64,000 nt of DNA from Nocardiopsis coralli (GTDB taxonomy: Bacteria; Actinomycetota; Actinomycetes; Streptosporangiales; Streptosporangiaceae), in NCBI RefSeq assembly GCF_014892575.1, contig NZ_JADBGI010000012.1:62001-126000 (forward strand), in the 5' to 3' direction. Made by a program: the position numbers and the translations under genes. The notes beneath the pieces were generated by a model that had not been told where the DNA came from, made no database searches, and worked only from the letters and a program-made list of their open reading frames with translations. Shown here piece after piece: positions 41,138 through 50,493 of this stretch. How positions within the stretch are numbered: the first letter of the stretch is position 1; every line of letters begins with the position of its first letter.

Positions 41138-41746
41138 TCAGTCCCTCGCCGACGCGAAGGGGGTGAGCGCGCCGGAACGGGCCAGCGCTGTGGTCAGCAC
41201 GCGCGCGCCCACGCCGGCCAGGACCGCTGAGCTGAGCACCACGAGCCCCCCGTAGACCAGGTGGTGGCTCATCGGCCAGGCCACGTGGTACATCACCGCG
41301 TCCTGCACCGCGGGGGACAGACCGGCCGCGGCGCCGGCGAGCACGGCGATGCCCATCGTCCAGCGGCGGTACCGGGTCGCCAGGAAGACCAGCTCGGGCA
41401 GCAGGCCCTGCACCAGGCCCTGGACCAGCACCATGACGCCCCACTGGGTGCCGAGCACCATGGAGACGGCGGCGGCCGCGAGGGAGGTCAGGACCGCGGC
41501 GCCGGGTTTGCGGATGATCAGGCCGCCCAGCACGCCCGCGAGCAGCCAGACGCCGTAGACCACGGCCTGGGCCGGCGGGAAGACGGCGAAGAGCGGTGCG
41601 GTGGCCGACCAGACCAGGCCCCAGAGCCAGAAGACCACGCCCATGGCGACGCCGATGACGGCGGCCACGACGATGTCGACGGTGCGCCAGGACCGGGCCA
41701 GGGCGAGGAGGCCGGGGCGCTGCCCGGTACGGCTGTCGGTGTCCAT
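41138..41746 (-). CDS. ykoE: ECF transporter S component, YkoE type
   Basis: 202 residues from the ATG at 41746, preceded by GAGAGG six bases upstream. Five or six membrane helices; the YkoE-like opening WRTVDIVVAAVIGVAMGVVFWLWG is longer than needed to recognise the family, and MVLVQGLVQGLLPELVF follows. It binds the substrate with high affinity. Identification as a hydroxymethylpyrimidine/thiamine carrier rests on family resemblance and on the TPP riboswitch in its leader. The ribosome site is buried in the hairpin 41753-41776, so translation should be shut off when TPP is high. Confidence 0.9.
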   Translation of the reverse strand: MDTDSRTGQRPGLLALARSWRTVDIVVAAVIGVAMGVVFWLWGLVWSATAPLFAVFPPAQAVVYGVWLLAGVLGGLIIRKPGAAVLTSLAAAAVSMVLGTQWGVMVLVQGLVQGLLPELVFLATRYRRWTMGIAVLAGAAAGLSPAVQDAVMYHVAWPMSHHLVYGGLVVLSSAVLAGVGARVLTTALARSGALTPFASARD

Positions 41747-41752
41747 GCGGTT

Positions 41753-41776
41753 CCTCTCGTCGGTGTCGACGAGGGG
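41753..41776 (-). promoter_or_regulatory. Shine-Dalgarno-sequestering hairpin of the TPP riboswitch
   Basis: On the transcript, CCCCTCGTCG-ACAC-CGACGAGAGG forms a 10-bp stem (one G-U pair) that contains the GAGAGG ribosome site of ykoE. Two more stems lie between it and the aptamer: CGGCCGTG/CACGGCCG (41777-41796) and CGTTCCCG/CGGGAACG (41801-41823). These are the likely switching platform. Confidence 0.65.
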
Positions 41777-41830
41777 CGGCCGTGAAACCACGGCCGAGAG
41801 CGTTCCCGGAACGTGCGGGAACGGGTCCCA

Positions 41831-41920
41831 CGACTTCCTTCGCCGGCATGACCCGGATCAGGTGTGTAAGGGTCTGCGGCCGCTCGGCCGCACTCTCAGC
41901 GCTCGCGCGCTCCCCTGTCG
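41831..41920 (-). promoter_or_regulatory. TPP (THI-box) riboswitch aptamer
   Basis: The minus-strand transcript shows the conserved thi-box: CAGGGGAGC, then GCTGAGAG, a variable GC stem (CGGCCGAGCGGCCG), ACCCTTACACACCTGATC, and CCGGGTCATGCCGGCGAAGG. CGAC (41917-41920) and GTCG (41831-41834) close the P1 stem. It lies 85 bases before ykoE, the known arrangement for thiamine-precursor transporters. Confidence 0.95.
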
Positions 41921-41940
41921 GTTCCTCCCATTATGCGCCA

Positions 41941-42241
41941 CTCCCCGCGCCCCGGCGAGCCCTCACCCCACGGTGTCCACTCGGGCTCCGCCCTCGCACC
42001 GCGAGGCGGTGCGCCCGGCCGGGAGGGGTCCCCTCGCCGCACACGACATCACGCGCCCGGCGACCGAGCCGCCGGGCATGGTCCGGCAGACCGAAGGCCA
42101 CGCGCCGGCAGCGTGCCGGACACGGACCCGCGGAGCGGGTCCCGGTACGGCGAATCGGACACCCCGACCAACGCGTGTGCCGGGCGCACACGGCGGAAGG
42201 GGCGCCCCTGCTCCGGGGCGCCCCTTCCGTCACGGGTCGGG
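41941..42241. other. Intergenic region between riboswitch and PBP gene
   Basis: About 300 bases without a recognisable gene. The promoter for the riboswitch transcript should lie near 41930-41990. The remainder is the 3' side of the PBP gene, ending with its terminator. Confidence 0.4.
42194..42229 (-). terminator. Perfect 15-bp terminator of the PBP gene
   Basis: CGGAAGGGGCGCCCC and GGGGCGCCCCTTCCG pair around a 6-base loop (TGCTCC), 12 bases past the PBP stop codon. Confidence 0.8.
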
Positions 42242-44377
42242 TCAGTCGTCGTCGCCGTCGTCGCTGTCGTCGGAGGAGTTCGACGGCTCCGAGGTCGGGT
42301 TGCCGAACTTGCTCGGCGGACCGGGGAACCCGTCGTCGGGGGTCACCTCCGACGCCTCGCGCATGGTCTCCTGCCAGATCGGCCCCGGGATGTCACCGCC
42401 GTAGACCACCCCGAAGGTGCGGCCCCCGATGTTCACGCCCTGCAGCGGGTACTGCTCGCCGCCGCGCACGTCGCCCACGACCACCGCCGACGACATGTGC
42501 CGCGTGTACCCGGCAAACCAGGCGTAGGCGGCGTTGTCGGTCGTCCCGGTCTTGCCGGCCGCGTTGGCCCCGATGTCCAGACCGTTGGCGGTCCCGCCGT
42601 TGAAGGTCTGCTGCAGCAGGTGGTTGACCCCGTCGGCGACGTCGCTGCTGATCGCGTTCTGCTCGCACTGGCTGTCGACCTCGATGCGCTCACCCCCGTT
42701 GTCGGGGTCGCCCACGGTGATCTCGCGGACCGGGGTGGGCTCGCACAGGGTCCCGCGGGAGGCGAAGACGGCGTAGGAGTTGGCCACGGTCATCGGGGAC
42801 ACCTCCTGGTCGCCGAGCGTGAAGGAGCTCCACACCCCCATGTCCTGGCCGTCGGCGCGGTGCACCCCGAGCTTCTCGGCCATCTCGGAGGTCTCACAGA
42901 GCCCGACCCGGCGCTGCAGCTGCGCGAAGTAGGTGTTCACCGAACCCTTGGTCGCGCTGATCATGTTGTGGTCGCCCTCGTCGCTCTCCCCGGCGTTGCT
43001 CACGCTCCAGGACGACATCCGGCCCCCTTCGCAGTTGGACAGGCCGCCCACCGAGACGCTCTTGGGCGAGTCGAAGCTGGTGCCGAACCCGAGGCCGTCC
43101 TCCAGCGCCGCGGCGAGTGTGTAGGACTTGAACGTCGACCCGGCCTGGAACCCGCCGGATCCGCCCTGGTCCTGGTCGACGGCGAGGTTGATCGAGGTCG
43201 TCCCTGCCTCCTCGTCGTCGAACCCGTACCGCAGGTTCTGAGCCAGGGCCCGGATCTGTCCGGTCCCGGGGTGCACGACGGCCTGCGCGGCGAACTTCGT
43301 GGAGTCGTCGGGCGGGACGTGGCGGTCGACGGCCTGCTGCGCGGCGTCCTGGGTGCGGCGGCTCATCCCCGTCTCCACGACGAGGCCGCCCTGCCCGATG
43401 AGTTCGCTGCGTTCCTGGCTGGTGCTGCCGAGCACGTCGGTGGTGGCCAGCCAGTCCATGACGTACTGGCAGTAGTGCGGGTGATCGCTCTCGGCGCAGC
43501 TGCCCGCACGCGGGGTGTGGTCGATGCCGAGGTCGCCGCCGCGGTACTCCTCGGCTTCCTCGGCGTCGAGGTGCCCGGTCTCGACCATGCGGTCCAGGAC
43601 GACGTCGCGCCGGTCCTCTGCGGCCTCGGGGTTCTCCAGAGGGTCGTAGTAGGTGGGGCTGCGCACGATCCCCACGATGGTGGCGGCCTGCCCGGGGTCG
43701 AGCTCCTCCGCGGTGGTGGAGAAGTAGCGCTTGGCGGCGACCTCGATGCCGTGGGCACCCGCGCCGAAGTAGGCGAGGTTGAGGTATCCCTGCAGGATCT
43801 CGTCCTTGCTCAGGCGGTCCTCGAGCTCGACGGCCTGGCGCAGCTCCACGATCTTGCGGGTGATGTTGCGGGCGCTGGCGCGTTCCAGCTCCTCCTCGGT
43901 TTCGGCCTGTTCCATCAGCAGGTTCTTGACGTACTGCTGCGTGATGGTCGAGCCGCCCTGGGTGTCACCCTGCGCGGTGCGGACCGCTGCACGGAGCAGG
44001 CCGCGCAGGTCCAGACCGCTGTGTTCGTAGAAGCGGTCGTCCTCGATCGCCATGAGCGCGGCCGGCACGTACGGGCTGATCTCGTCGAGCGGGACGTTCT
44101 CGCGCTCGCGTTCGGCGACCTCGCCGAAGGGCTCGCCGTTGGTGTCGGTGAGCACGATGCGCTCGGAGAGGCGGGGGACCTCGAGGTCGTGCGGCATGTC
44201 CATGAAGGTGGCCGCGGCATCGCGTCCGACCAACCCGAGACCGCCCACCCACGGCATGAGCAGTGCGGCGCTCAGGATCCCTGCCAGGGCTCCGAGCCCC
44301 GCCAGCCGCAGGGTCTTCCTGCCCGTCTCGGTGTCGACTCTCTCGCGCAGCGTGCGCTGGTCGTCCGACTCCTTCAC
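42242..44377 (-). CDS. Class A penicillin-binding protein (transglycosylase/transpeptidase)
   Basis: 711 residues from the GTG at 44377 (AGGGGG upstream). A cytoplasmic tail and membrane anchor (about 22-48) precede the glycosyltransferase domain, with its catalytic Glu in EDDRFYEHSG (Glu112) and QGGSTITQQYVKN. The transpeptidase domain carries SxxK in GSTFKS, SxN in KGSVNTYF and KTG in AGKTGTT, all intact. The C-terminus is acidic and disordered (DDSDDGDDD) with no PASTA domain. It polymerises and crosslinks peptidoglycan outside the membrane. It is monocistronic and divergent from glgE across a long regulatory gap. Confidence 0.95.
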   Translation of the reverse strand: MKESDDQRTLRERVDTETGRKTLRLAGLGALAGILSAALLMPWVGGLGLVGRDAAATFMDMPHDLEVPRLSERIVLTDTNGEPFGEVAERERENVPLDEISPYVPAALMAIEDDRFYEHSGLDLRGLLRAAVRTAQGDTQGGSTITQQYVKNLLMEQAETEEELERASARNITRKIVELRQAVELEDRLSKDEILQGYLNLAYFGAGAHGIEVAAKRYFSTTAEELDPGQAATIVGIVRSPTYYDPLENPEAAEDRRDVVLDRMVETGHLDAEEAEEYRGGDLGIDHTPRAGSCAESDHPHYCQYVMDWLATTDVLGSTSQERSELIGQGGLVVETGMSRRTQDAAQQAVDRHVPPDDSTKFAAQAVVHPGTGQIRALAQNLRYGFDDEEAGTTSINLAVDQDQGGSGGFQAGSTFKSYTLAAALEDGLGFGTSFDSPKSVSVGGLSNCEGGRMSSWSVSNAGESDEGDHNMISATKGSVNTYFAQLQRRVGLCETSEMAEKLGVHRADGQDMGVWSSFTLGDQEVSPMTVANSYAVFASRGTLCEPTPVREITVGDPDNGGERIEVDSQCEQNAISSDVADGVNHLLQQTFNGGTANGLDIGANAAGKTGTTDNAAYAWFAGYTRHMSSAVVVGDVRGGEQYPLQGVNIGGRTFGVVYGGDIPGPIWQETMREASEVTPDDGFPGPPSKFGNPTSEPSNSSDDSDDGDDD

Positions 44378-45025
44378 GTCGCCCCCTACGAGGTGTGCGA
44401 CCCGCCCCGTGTGTTCGACAGGGCAGGCACTGCCGTACACCAGAGTTCCAGGAGCAACGCGAGAACAGAACGGTCATTTCGGGCGCGTCAGTGAAAATCT
44501 TTCCCAACCCGCAGCAAAGGCCACGGGCACATCATCAGGAACTCGGACATTGATTCCAGGTGAAACAACTGCGACACCGAGGGATGTCCGGAATTCGGGG
44601 CGACAACACAAGGCAGCATTCGGTCAGCCCTACCCATCAGGACGCGACCGCCAACACGAACACGGAGCTTTCCGACTTTCCTCCACAGGCAACCAGAAAA
44701 CCACCGGGGAGACACCTGGATCTGCTGCACACTTATGCCCGGTTTGCGAGGTTTACCCAGGTGAAACCGTGCAAATACCAGGTTCACAGGCGACCTCCCA
44801 GTGTGATGAAGATCACAGAAATTATCCGGCCCCGATGCTCCGCCAAAGGGCGCGGGAGGGCCGACGATAGACAGCGGCGGGCACCGAAGTCGCAATCCGG
44901 ACAGCCCCAGATGCGCCCCGTCAGCCACCCCGCTCCGCTTTCGCATTCACCCGAAGCTTTTCCGCTTTCCGGAACCCAAAGCGCATCAAGAAAACGCCCG
45001 AACCATGACAATTACGGTGTAGCCA
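44378..45025. other. Long divergent regulatory region, PBP/glgE
   Basis: 648 bases without a convincing gene, and clearly poorer in G+C than the coding DNA on both sides. It contains the consensus CRP-type site at 44802-44817 and CCAGGTGAAAC twice (44556-44566 and 44757-44767, 201 bases apart). No recognisable riboswitch fold was found. A long glgE leader or a small RNA is possible. Confidence 0.45.
44802..44817. promoter_or_regulatory. CRP/GlxR-type binding site
   Basis: TGTGATGAAGATCACA fits the CRP-family consensus TGTGA-N6-TCACA at every fixed position and lies 209 bases upstream of glgE. In actinobacteria, CRP/GlxR proteins use this sequence and often control carbon storage genes. Confidence 0.7.
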
Positions 45026-46996
45026 GTGATCGGACGCCTGCCCATCCTCGACCTGTTCCCGACCAACGACCTGGGCCCGGTGAAAGCAGTTCCCGGAGAA
45101 CGATTCACCGTGGGCGCCACCGTCATCCGCGAGGGGCACGACTCCCTCGCCGCGGGCGTGGCCCTGTACTCCCCCGAGGGCCGACGCCATTCCCTCGTCC
45201 GTATGCGCGAGACCCATCCCGGGACCGACCGGTTCGAGGCCGAGATCAGCCTCCCGAGCGAGGGGAAATGGTCCTTCGCCGTCGAGTCCTGGCACGACCC
45301 CTTCCTCACTTGGCGCCACGCCGCGGAGATCAAGGTCCCCCTCGGCCAGGACACCGAGCTCGTCCTGGAAGAAGGGGCCCGCCTGCTCGCCCGCGCCGGA
45401 CGCCGTGTTCCCCGCGACCCCGCCCTGAACCGCGCGGCGAAGGCGCTGCGCGACACCTCCCTCACCCCGGCCGAACGCCTCGCCGCCGGCCTCGACCAGC
45501 ACGTCGTCGCGGCCATGGAACGCTCACCCGTGCGCGAGCTCGTGACCCGCTCGCGCAAGGTGCGCGTGGCTGTGCACCGCGAGCGTGCCCTCTTCGGTTC
45601 CTGGTACGAGTTCTTCCCCCGTTCCGAGGGCGCCCAGGTCGACACCGTGCCCGGCCAGGAACGCTCGGGCACCTTCGCCACGGCCGCCAAGCGCCTCCCC
45701 GCCGTCGCCGACATGGGCTTCGACGTGGTCTACCTACCCCCGATCCACCCCGTCGGGGTCAGCAACCGCAAGGGCCCCAACAACACCCTCACCGTGGGAC
45801 CGGGCGACCCCGGTTCGGTGTGGGCGATCGGGTCCGAGGAGGGAGGCCACGACGCCGTCCACCCCGACCTGGGCACGATCGCCGACTTCGACGCCTTCGT
45901 GGCCGAGGCCCGTGAGCACGGCCTCGAGATCGCCCTCGACCTCGCCCTCCAGTGCTCCCCCGATCACCCCTGGGTGGCCGAGCACCCGGAGTGGTTCGTC
46001 CAGCGCGCCGACGGTTCCATCGCCTACGCCGAGAACCCGCCCAAGAAGTACCAGGACATCTACCCGCTGTGCTTCGACCGGGACTTCGAGGGCCTGTACG
46101 CGGAGATCCTGCGTGTGGTGCGGCACTGGATGTCGCACGGGGTGCGCATCTTCCGCGTCGACAACCCCCACACCAAGCCGGTCGTGTTCTGGGAGCGCCT
46201 GCTCGCCGACGTGGCCGCCACCGACCCCGACGTGCTGTTCCTGGCCGAGGCCTTCACCCGGCCCGCGATGATGCGCACGCTCGGCAAGGTCGGGTTCCAC
46301 CAGTCCTACACCTACTTCACCTGGCGCAACAGCAAGGACGAGCTCACCGACTACCTCACCGAGCTCAGCCGGGAGAGCGCCCACCACCTGCGCCCCAACC
46401 TGTTCACCAACACACCCGACATCCTCCACTCCTATCTCCAGCACGGGGGCCGGCCCGCCTTCGAGGCACGGGCCGTCATCGCCGCGCTGGCCTCGCCCAC
46501 CTGGGGCGTCTACTCGGGGTTCGAGCTGTGCGAGAACACCCCGGTGCGCCCCGGCAGCGAGGAGTACCTCGACTCGGAGAAGTACCAGTACCGGCCCCGG
46601 GACTGGGCAGCCGCCGAGGCCTCCGGGGAGACCATCGCGCCCCTCCTGACCGCACTCAACCGGCTCCGTCGTGAGCACCCGGCCCTCCGGGAGCTGCGCA
46701 ACCTGCGTTTCCACCACGTGGACCGACCCGAGCTCATCTGTTTCTCCAAGCACAGGCCCGGTGTCGGGCCGGAAGACCCCGACGACGTCGTCATCGCCGT
46801 CGTCAACCTCGACCCGCACCACGCCCGCGAGGCGACGGTGCAGCTGGATCTGCCGTCCATCGGCCGCGACTGGGAGGAGGAGATCGAGGTGACCGACGAG
46901 CTGACCGGCCGTGCCTTCACATGGCGAGCGCACAACTACGTGCGGCTCGACCCGGCGACCGGGCCCGCTCACGTGTTCACCACCACCGGCAGATGA
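45026..46996 (+). CDS. glgE: Alpha-1,4-glucan:maltose-1-phosphate maltosyltransferase
   Basis: 656 residues; the GTG at 45026 gives the conserved opening IGRLPILDLFP. It is a GH13 subfamily 3 enzyme with an N-terminal beta/oligomerisation domain (1-105), a long helical insert, and a TIM barrel with VYLPPIHPVG, the nucleophile Asp379 in IFRVDNPHTKP and acid/base Glu408 in FLAEAFTRP. It extends alpha-1,4-glucan with maltosyl units from maltose-1-phosphate. It is the first gene of glgE-treS-mak-glgB, the complete pathway from trehalose to branched glucan. A CRP-type site lies upstream. Confidence 0.97.
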   Translation: MIGRLPILDLFPTNDLGPVKAVPGERFTVGATVIREGHDSLAAGVALYSPEGRRHSLVRMRETHPGTDRFEAEISLPSEGKWSFAVESWHDPFLTWRHAAEIKVPLGQDTELVLEEGARLLARAGRRVPRDPALNRAAKALRDTSLTPAERLAAGLDQHVVAAMERSPVRELVTRSRKVRVAVHRERALFGSWYEFFPRSEGAQVDTVPGQERSGTFATAAKRLPAVADMGFDVVYLPPIHPVGVSNRKGPNNTLTVGPGDPGSVWAIGSEEGGHDAVHPDLGTIADFDAFVAEAREHGLEIALDLALQCSPDHPWVAEHPEWFVQRADGSIAYAENPPKKYQDIYPLCFDRDFEGLYAEILRVVRHWMSHGVRIFRVDNPHTKPVVFWERLLADVAATDPDVLFLAEAFTRPAMMRTLGKVGFHQSYTYFTWRNSKDELTDYLTELSRESAHHLRPNLFTNTPDILHSYLQHGGRPAFEARAVIAALASPTWGVYSGFELCENTPVRPGSEEYLDSEKYQYRPRDWAAAEASGETIAPLLTALNRLRREHPALRELRNLRFHHVDRPELICFSKHRPGVGPEDPDDVVIAVVNLDPHHAREATVQLDLPSIGRDWEEEIEVTDELTGRAFTWRAHNYVRLDPATGPAHVFTTTGR

Positions 46997-47001
46997 GGCC
47001 A

Positions 47002-47041
47002 CCCGGGGCGGGCCGAACGGCAAGGGCCCGCACACCCCGGG
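47002..47041 (+). terminator. Hairpin between glgE and treS
   Basis: CCCGGGGCGGGCC pairs with GGCCCG and CCCCGGG around an asymmetric bulge (CACA). It may attenuate read-through or protect the glgE 3' end within the operon. Confidence 0.4.
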
Positions 47042-47087
47042 AGACGCCCGTTGATCCGACGTCGAACATTTTGGTGGGGAGCAGTAG

Positions 47088-48932
<1,845 letters not shown>

Positions 48933-48933
48933 C

Positions 48934-50319
48934 ATGTCCGAACTCGAAGAACTCCTGGCGGTCTGGCTGCCCCGGCAGCGGTGGTTCTCCGGAAAGGGGA
49001 TCCCGATCCGGCGGCTGCGTATCCTGAGCCGTCACCGTCTGTTGTCGGCCGGTGACGAGGGCCCCGACCTGAACCTGCTGGTCGTGGAGGCGGGCCAACG
49101 CGGCACGTACTCCCGGTACCAGGTCATGCTGGGCTCTCGTCCGCCGCGTGCGCTGCCCGCCGACCTGGCCCGCACCGCCATCGGTGTGTGCCAGGTCTTC
49201 GGCGGCCGGGCTCAGGTGGTCTACGACGCCGCCCACGACGAGCAGCTCACCCGGCTCCTGCTGGAACGCTTCGCCGCACCCACGAGCGAGGGCCGCTCCG
49301 AGGTGCGGTTCCGTACCGTGCCGGGCGCGCGGGTGCACACGGGGGCGCCGGGGCGCCTGCTGACGGGGGAACAGTCGAACACCTCGCTGGTCTTCGGGCG
49401 CGAGCACGTGCTCAAGACCTTCCGACGGCTGTGGCCCGGGCCCAACCCGGACCTGGAGCTCAACACGGCGCTGTCGGGCTCGCCCTACGTGGCCGAGCCG
49501 TGCGGGTGGATCGAGGCGGACCTACCGGGTTCGCCGACCCCGACGACGCTGGCGATGCTGCAGACCTTCGTGCCCGACGCGACCGACGGCTGGGTGCTGG
49601 CGACCGAGAACGTGCGGTCGCTGCTGCAGGGGTCCTCGCCGGAGCGGGAGTCCTCCTTCGCCGAGGAGGCGGCCCTGCTCGGGCGCACGACCGCGGAGGC
49701 CCACCGGGCGTTGTCCCAGGCGCTGCCCACCGACGTGCTCTCGCCGGGGGAGATCTCCGACCTGGCCGACGCGATGATCGAACGCCTGGCGATGGCGACC
49801 GCGGAGGTCCCGGAGCTGGCCGAGCACGCCCCGAGGGTGATGTCGGCCTACTCCGACTTCTCCCGCGTGGACGAGCCGCTGCCGACCCAGCGGGTGCACG
49901 GCGACTACCACCTGGGCCAGGTCATCCGCCCGGAGCAGGGGTGGGTGCTGCTCGACTTCGAGGGCGAGCCCACGATGCCGGTGCAGGACCGCCGGAGCCT
50001 GTCGACGCCGCTGCGGGACGTGGCCGGGATGCTGCGCTCCTTCGACTACGCCGCGGGTTACCTGCTCATCGGCCACCCGGGCGAGCCGGACCTGGAGTGC
50101 TCGGCCCGCGCGTGGGCGCAGCACAACCGGGAGGCGTTCTGCCGCGGTTACGCCGACGGCGGCGGGATCGACCCGGAGAAGCACCTGACGGCTCTGCGGG
50201 CCTTCGAGTTCGACAAGGCGGTCTACGAGGTGCTCTACGAGGCGCGGAACCGGCCGAACTGGCTACGGGTCCCGCTGGACTCGATCGCCTCGGCGGTCGC
50301 GCCCTCGTTGCCGGGCTGA
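48934..50319 (+). CDS. mak: Maltokinase
   Basis: 461 residues from the ATG at 48934, one base after the treS stop. It has the N-terminal maltokinase cap (LLAVWLPRQRWFSGKG) and an APH-like kinase domain with QRVHGDYHLGQVI (catalytic Asp in HGDYHLGQ) and LLDFEGEP (metal-binding Asp). It phosphorylates maltose from TreS with ATP to give maltose-1-phosphate for GlgE. Also called Pep2 in Streptomyces. TreS and Mak form a complex in mycobacteria; tight coupling here agrees with that. Confidence 0.96.
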   Translation: MSELEELLAVWLPRQRWFSGKGIPIRRLRILSRHRLLSAGDEGPDLNLLVVEAGQRGTYSRYQVMLGSRPPRALPADLARTAIGVCQVFGGRAQVVYDAAHDEQLTRLLLERFAAPTSEGRSEVRFRTVPGARVHTGAPGRLLTGEQSNTSLVFGREHVLKTFRRLWPGPNPDLELNTALSGSPYVAEPCGWIEADLPGSPTPTTLAMLQTFVPDATDGWVLATENVRSLLQGSSPERESSFAEEAALLGRTTAEAHRALSQALPTDVLSPGEISDLADAMIERLAMATAEVPELAEHAPRVMSAYSDFSRVDEPLPTQRVHGDYHLGQVIRPEQGWVLLDFEGEPTMPVQDRRSLSTPLRDVAGMLRSFDYAAGYLLIGHPGEPDLECSARAWAQHNREAFCRGYADGGGIDPEKHLTALRAFEFDKAVYEVLYEARNRPNWLRVPLDSIASAVAPSLPG

Positions 50320-50326
50320 CCCGGTG

Positions 50327-50361
50327 TGCGGTCACGGTCGCCGTGCGCGGCCGTGACCGCA
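50327..50361 (+). terminator. Hairpin between mak and glgB
   Basis: TGCGGTCACGG and CCGTGACCGCA form a perfect 11-bp stem around 13 bases, seven bases after the mak stop. With 174 bases to the glgB start, glgB may have partly independent expression. Confidence 0.5.
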
Positions 50362-50493
50362 CCGCTCCCCGTTCCCCGCTCCCCCGGATCCGCCCTCACG
50401 CAGGACCCCGCTCGAGCCGCTCGTCCCTCGCCCCCGTTCGACGTCCCCCCGATCACGACCACCGTCCACGACCACGACACACACGGAGCCGAG

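Noticed and set aside
39630-41849. A 739-residue single ATPase protein starting at 41849
   Set aside because: Its first 238 residues are an off-frame reading of the S-component gene and riboswitch; the true start is the GTG at 41135.
44378-45025. c-di-AMP (ydaO) riboswitch upstream of the penicillin-binding protein
   Set aside because: I compared both strands with the consensus from memory and could not place the conserved blocks.
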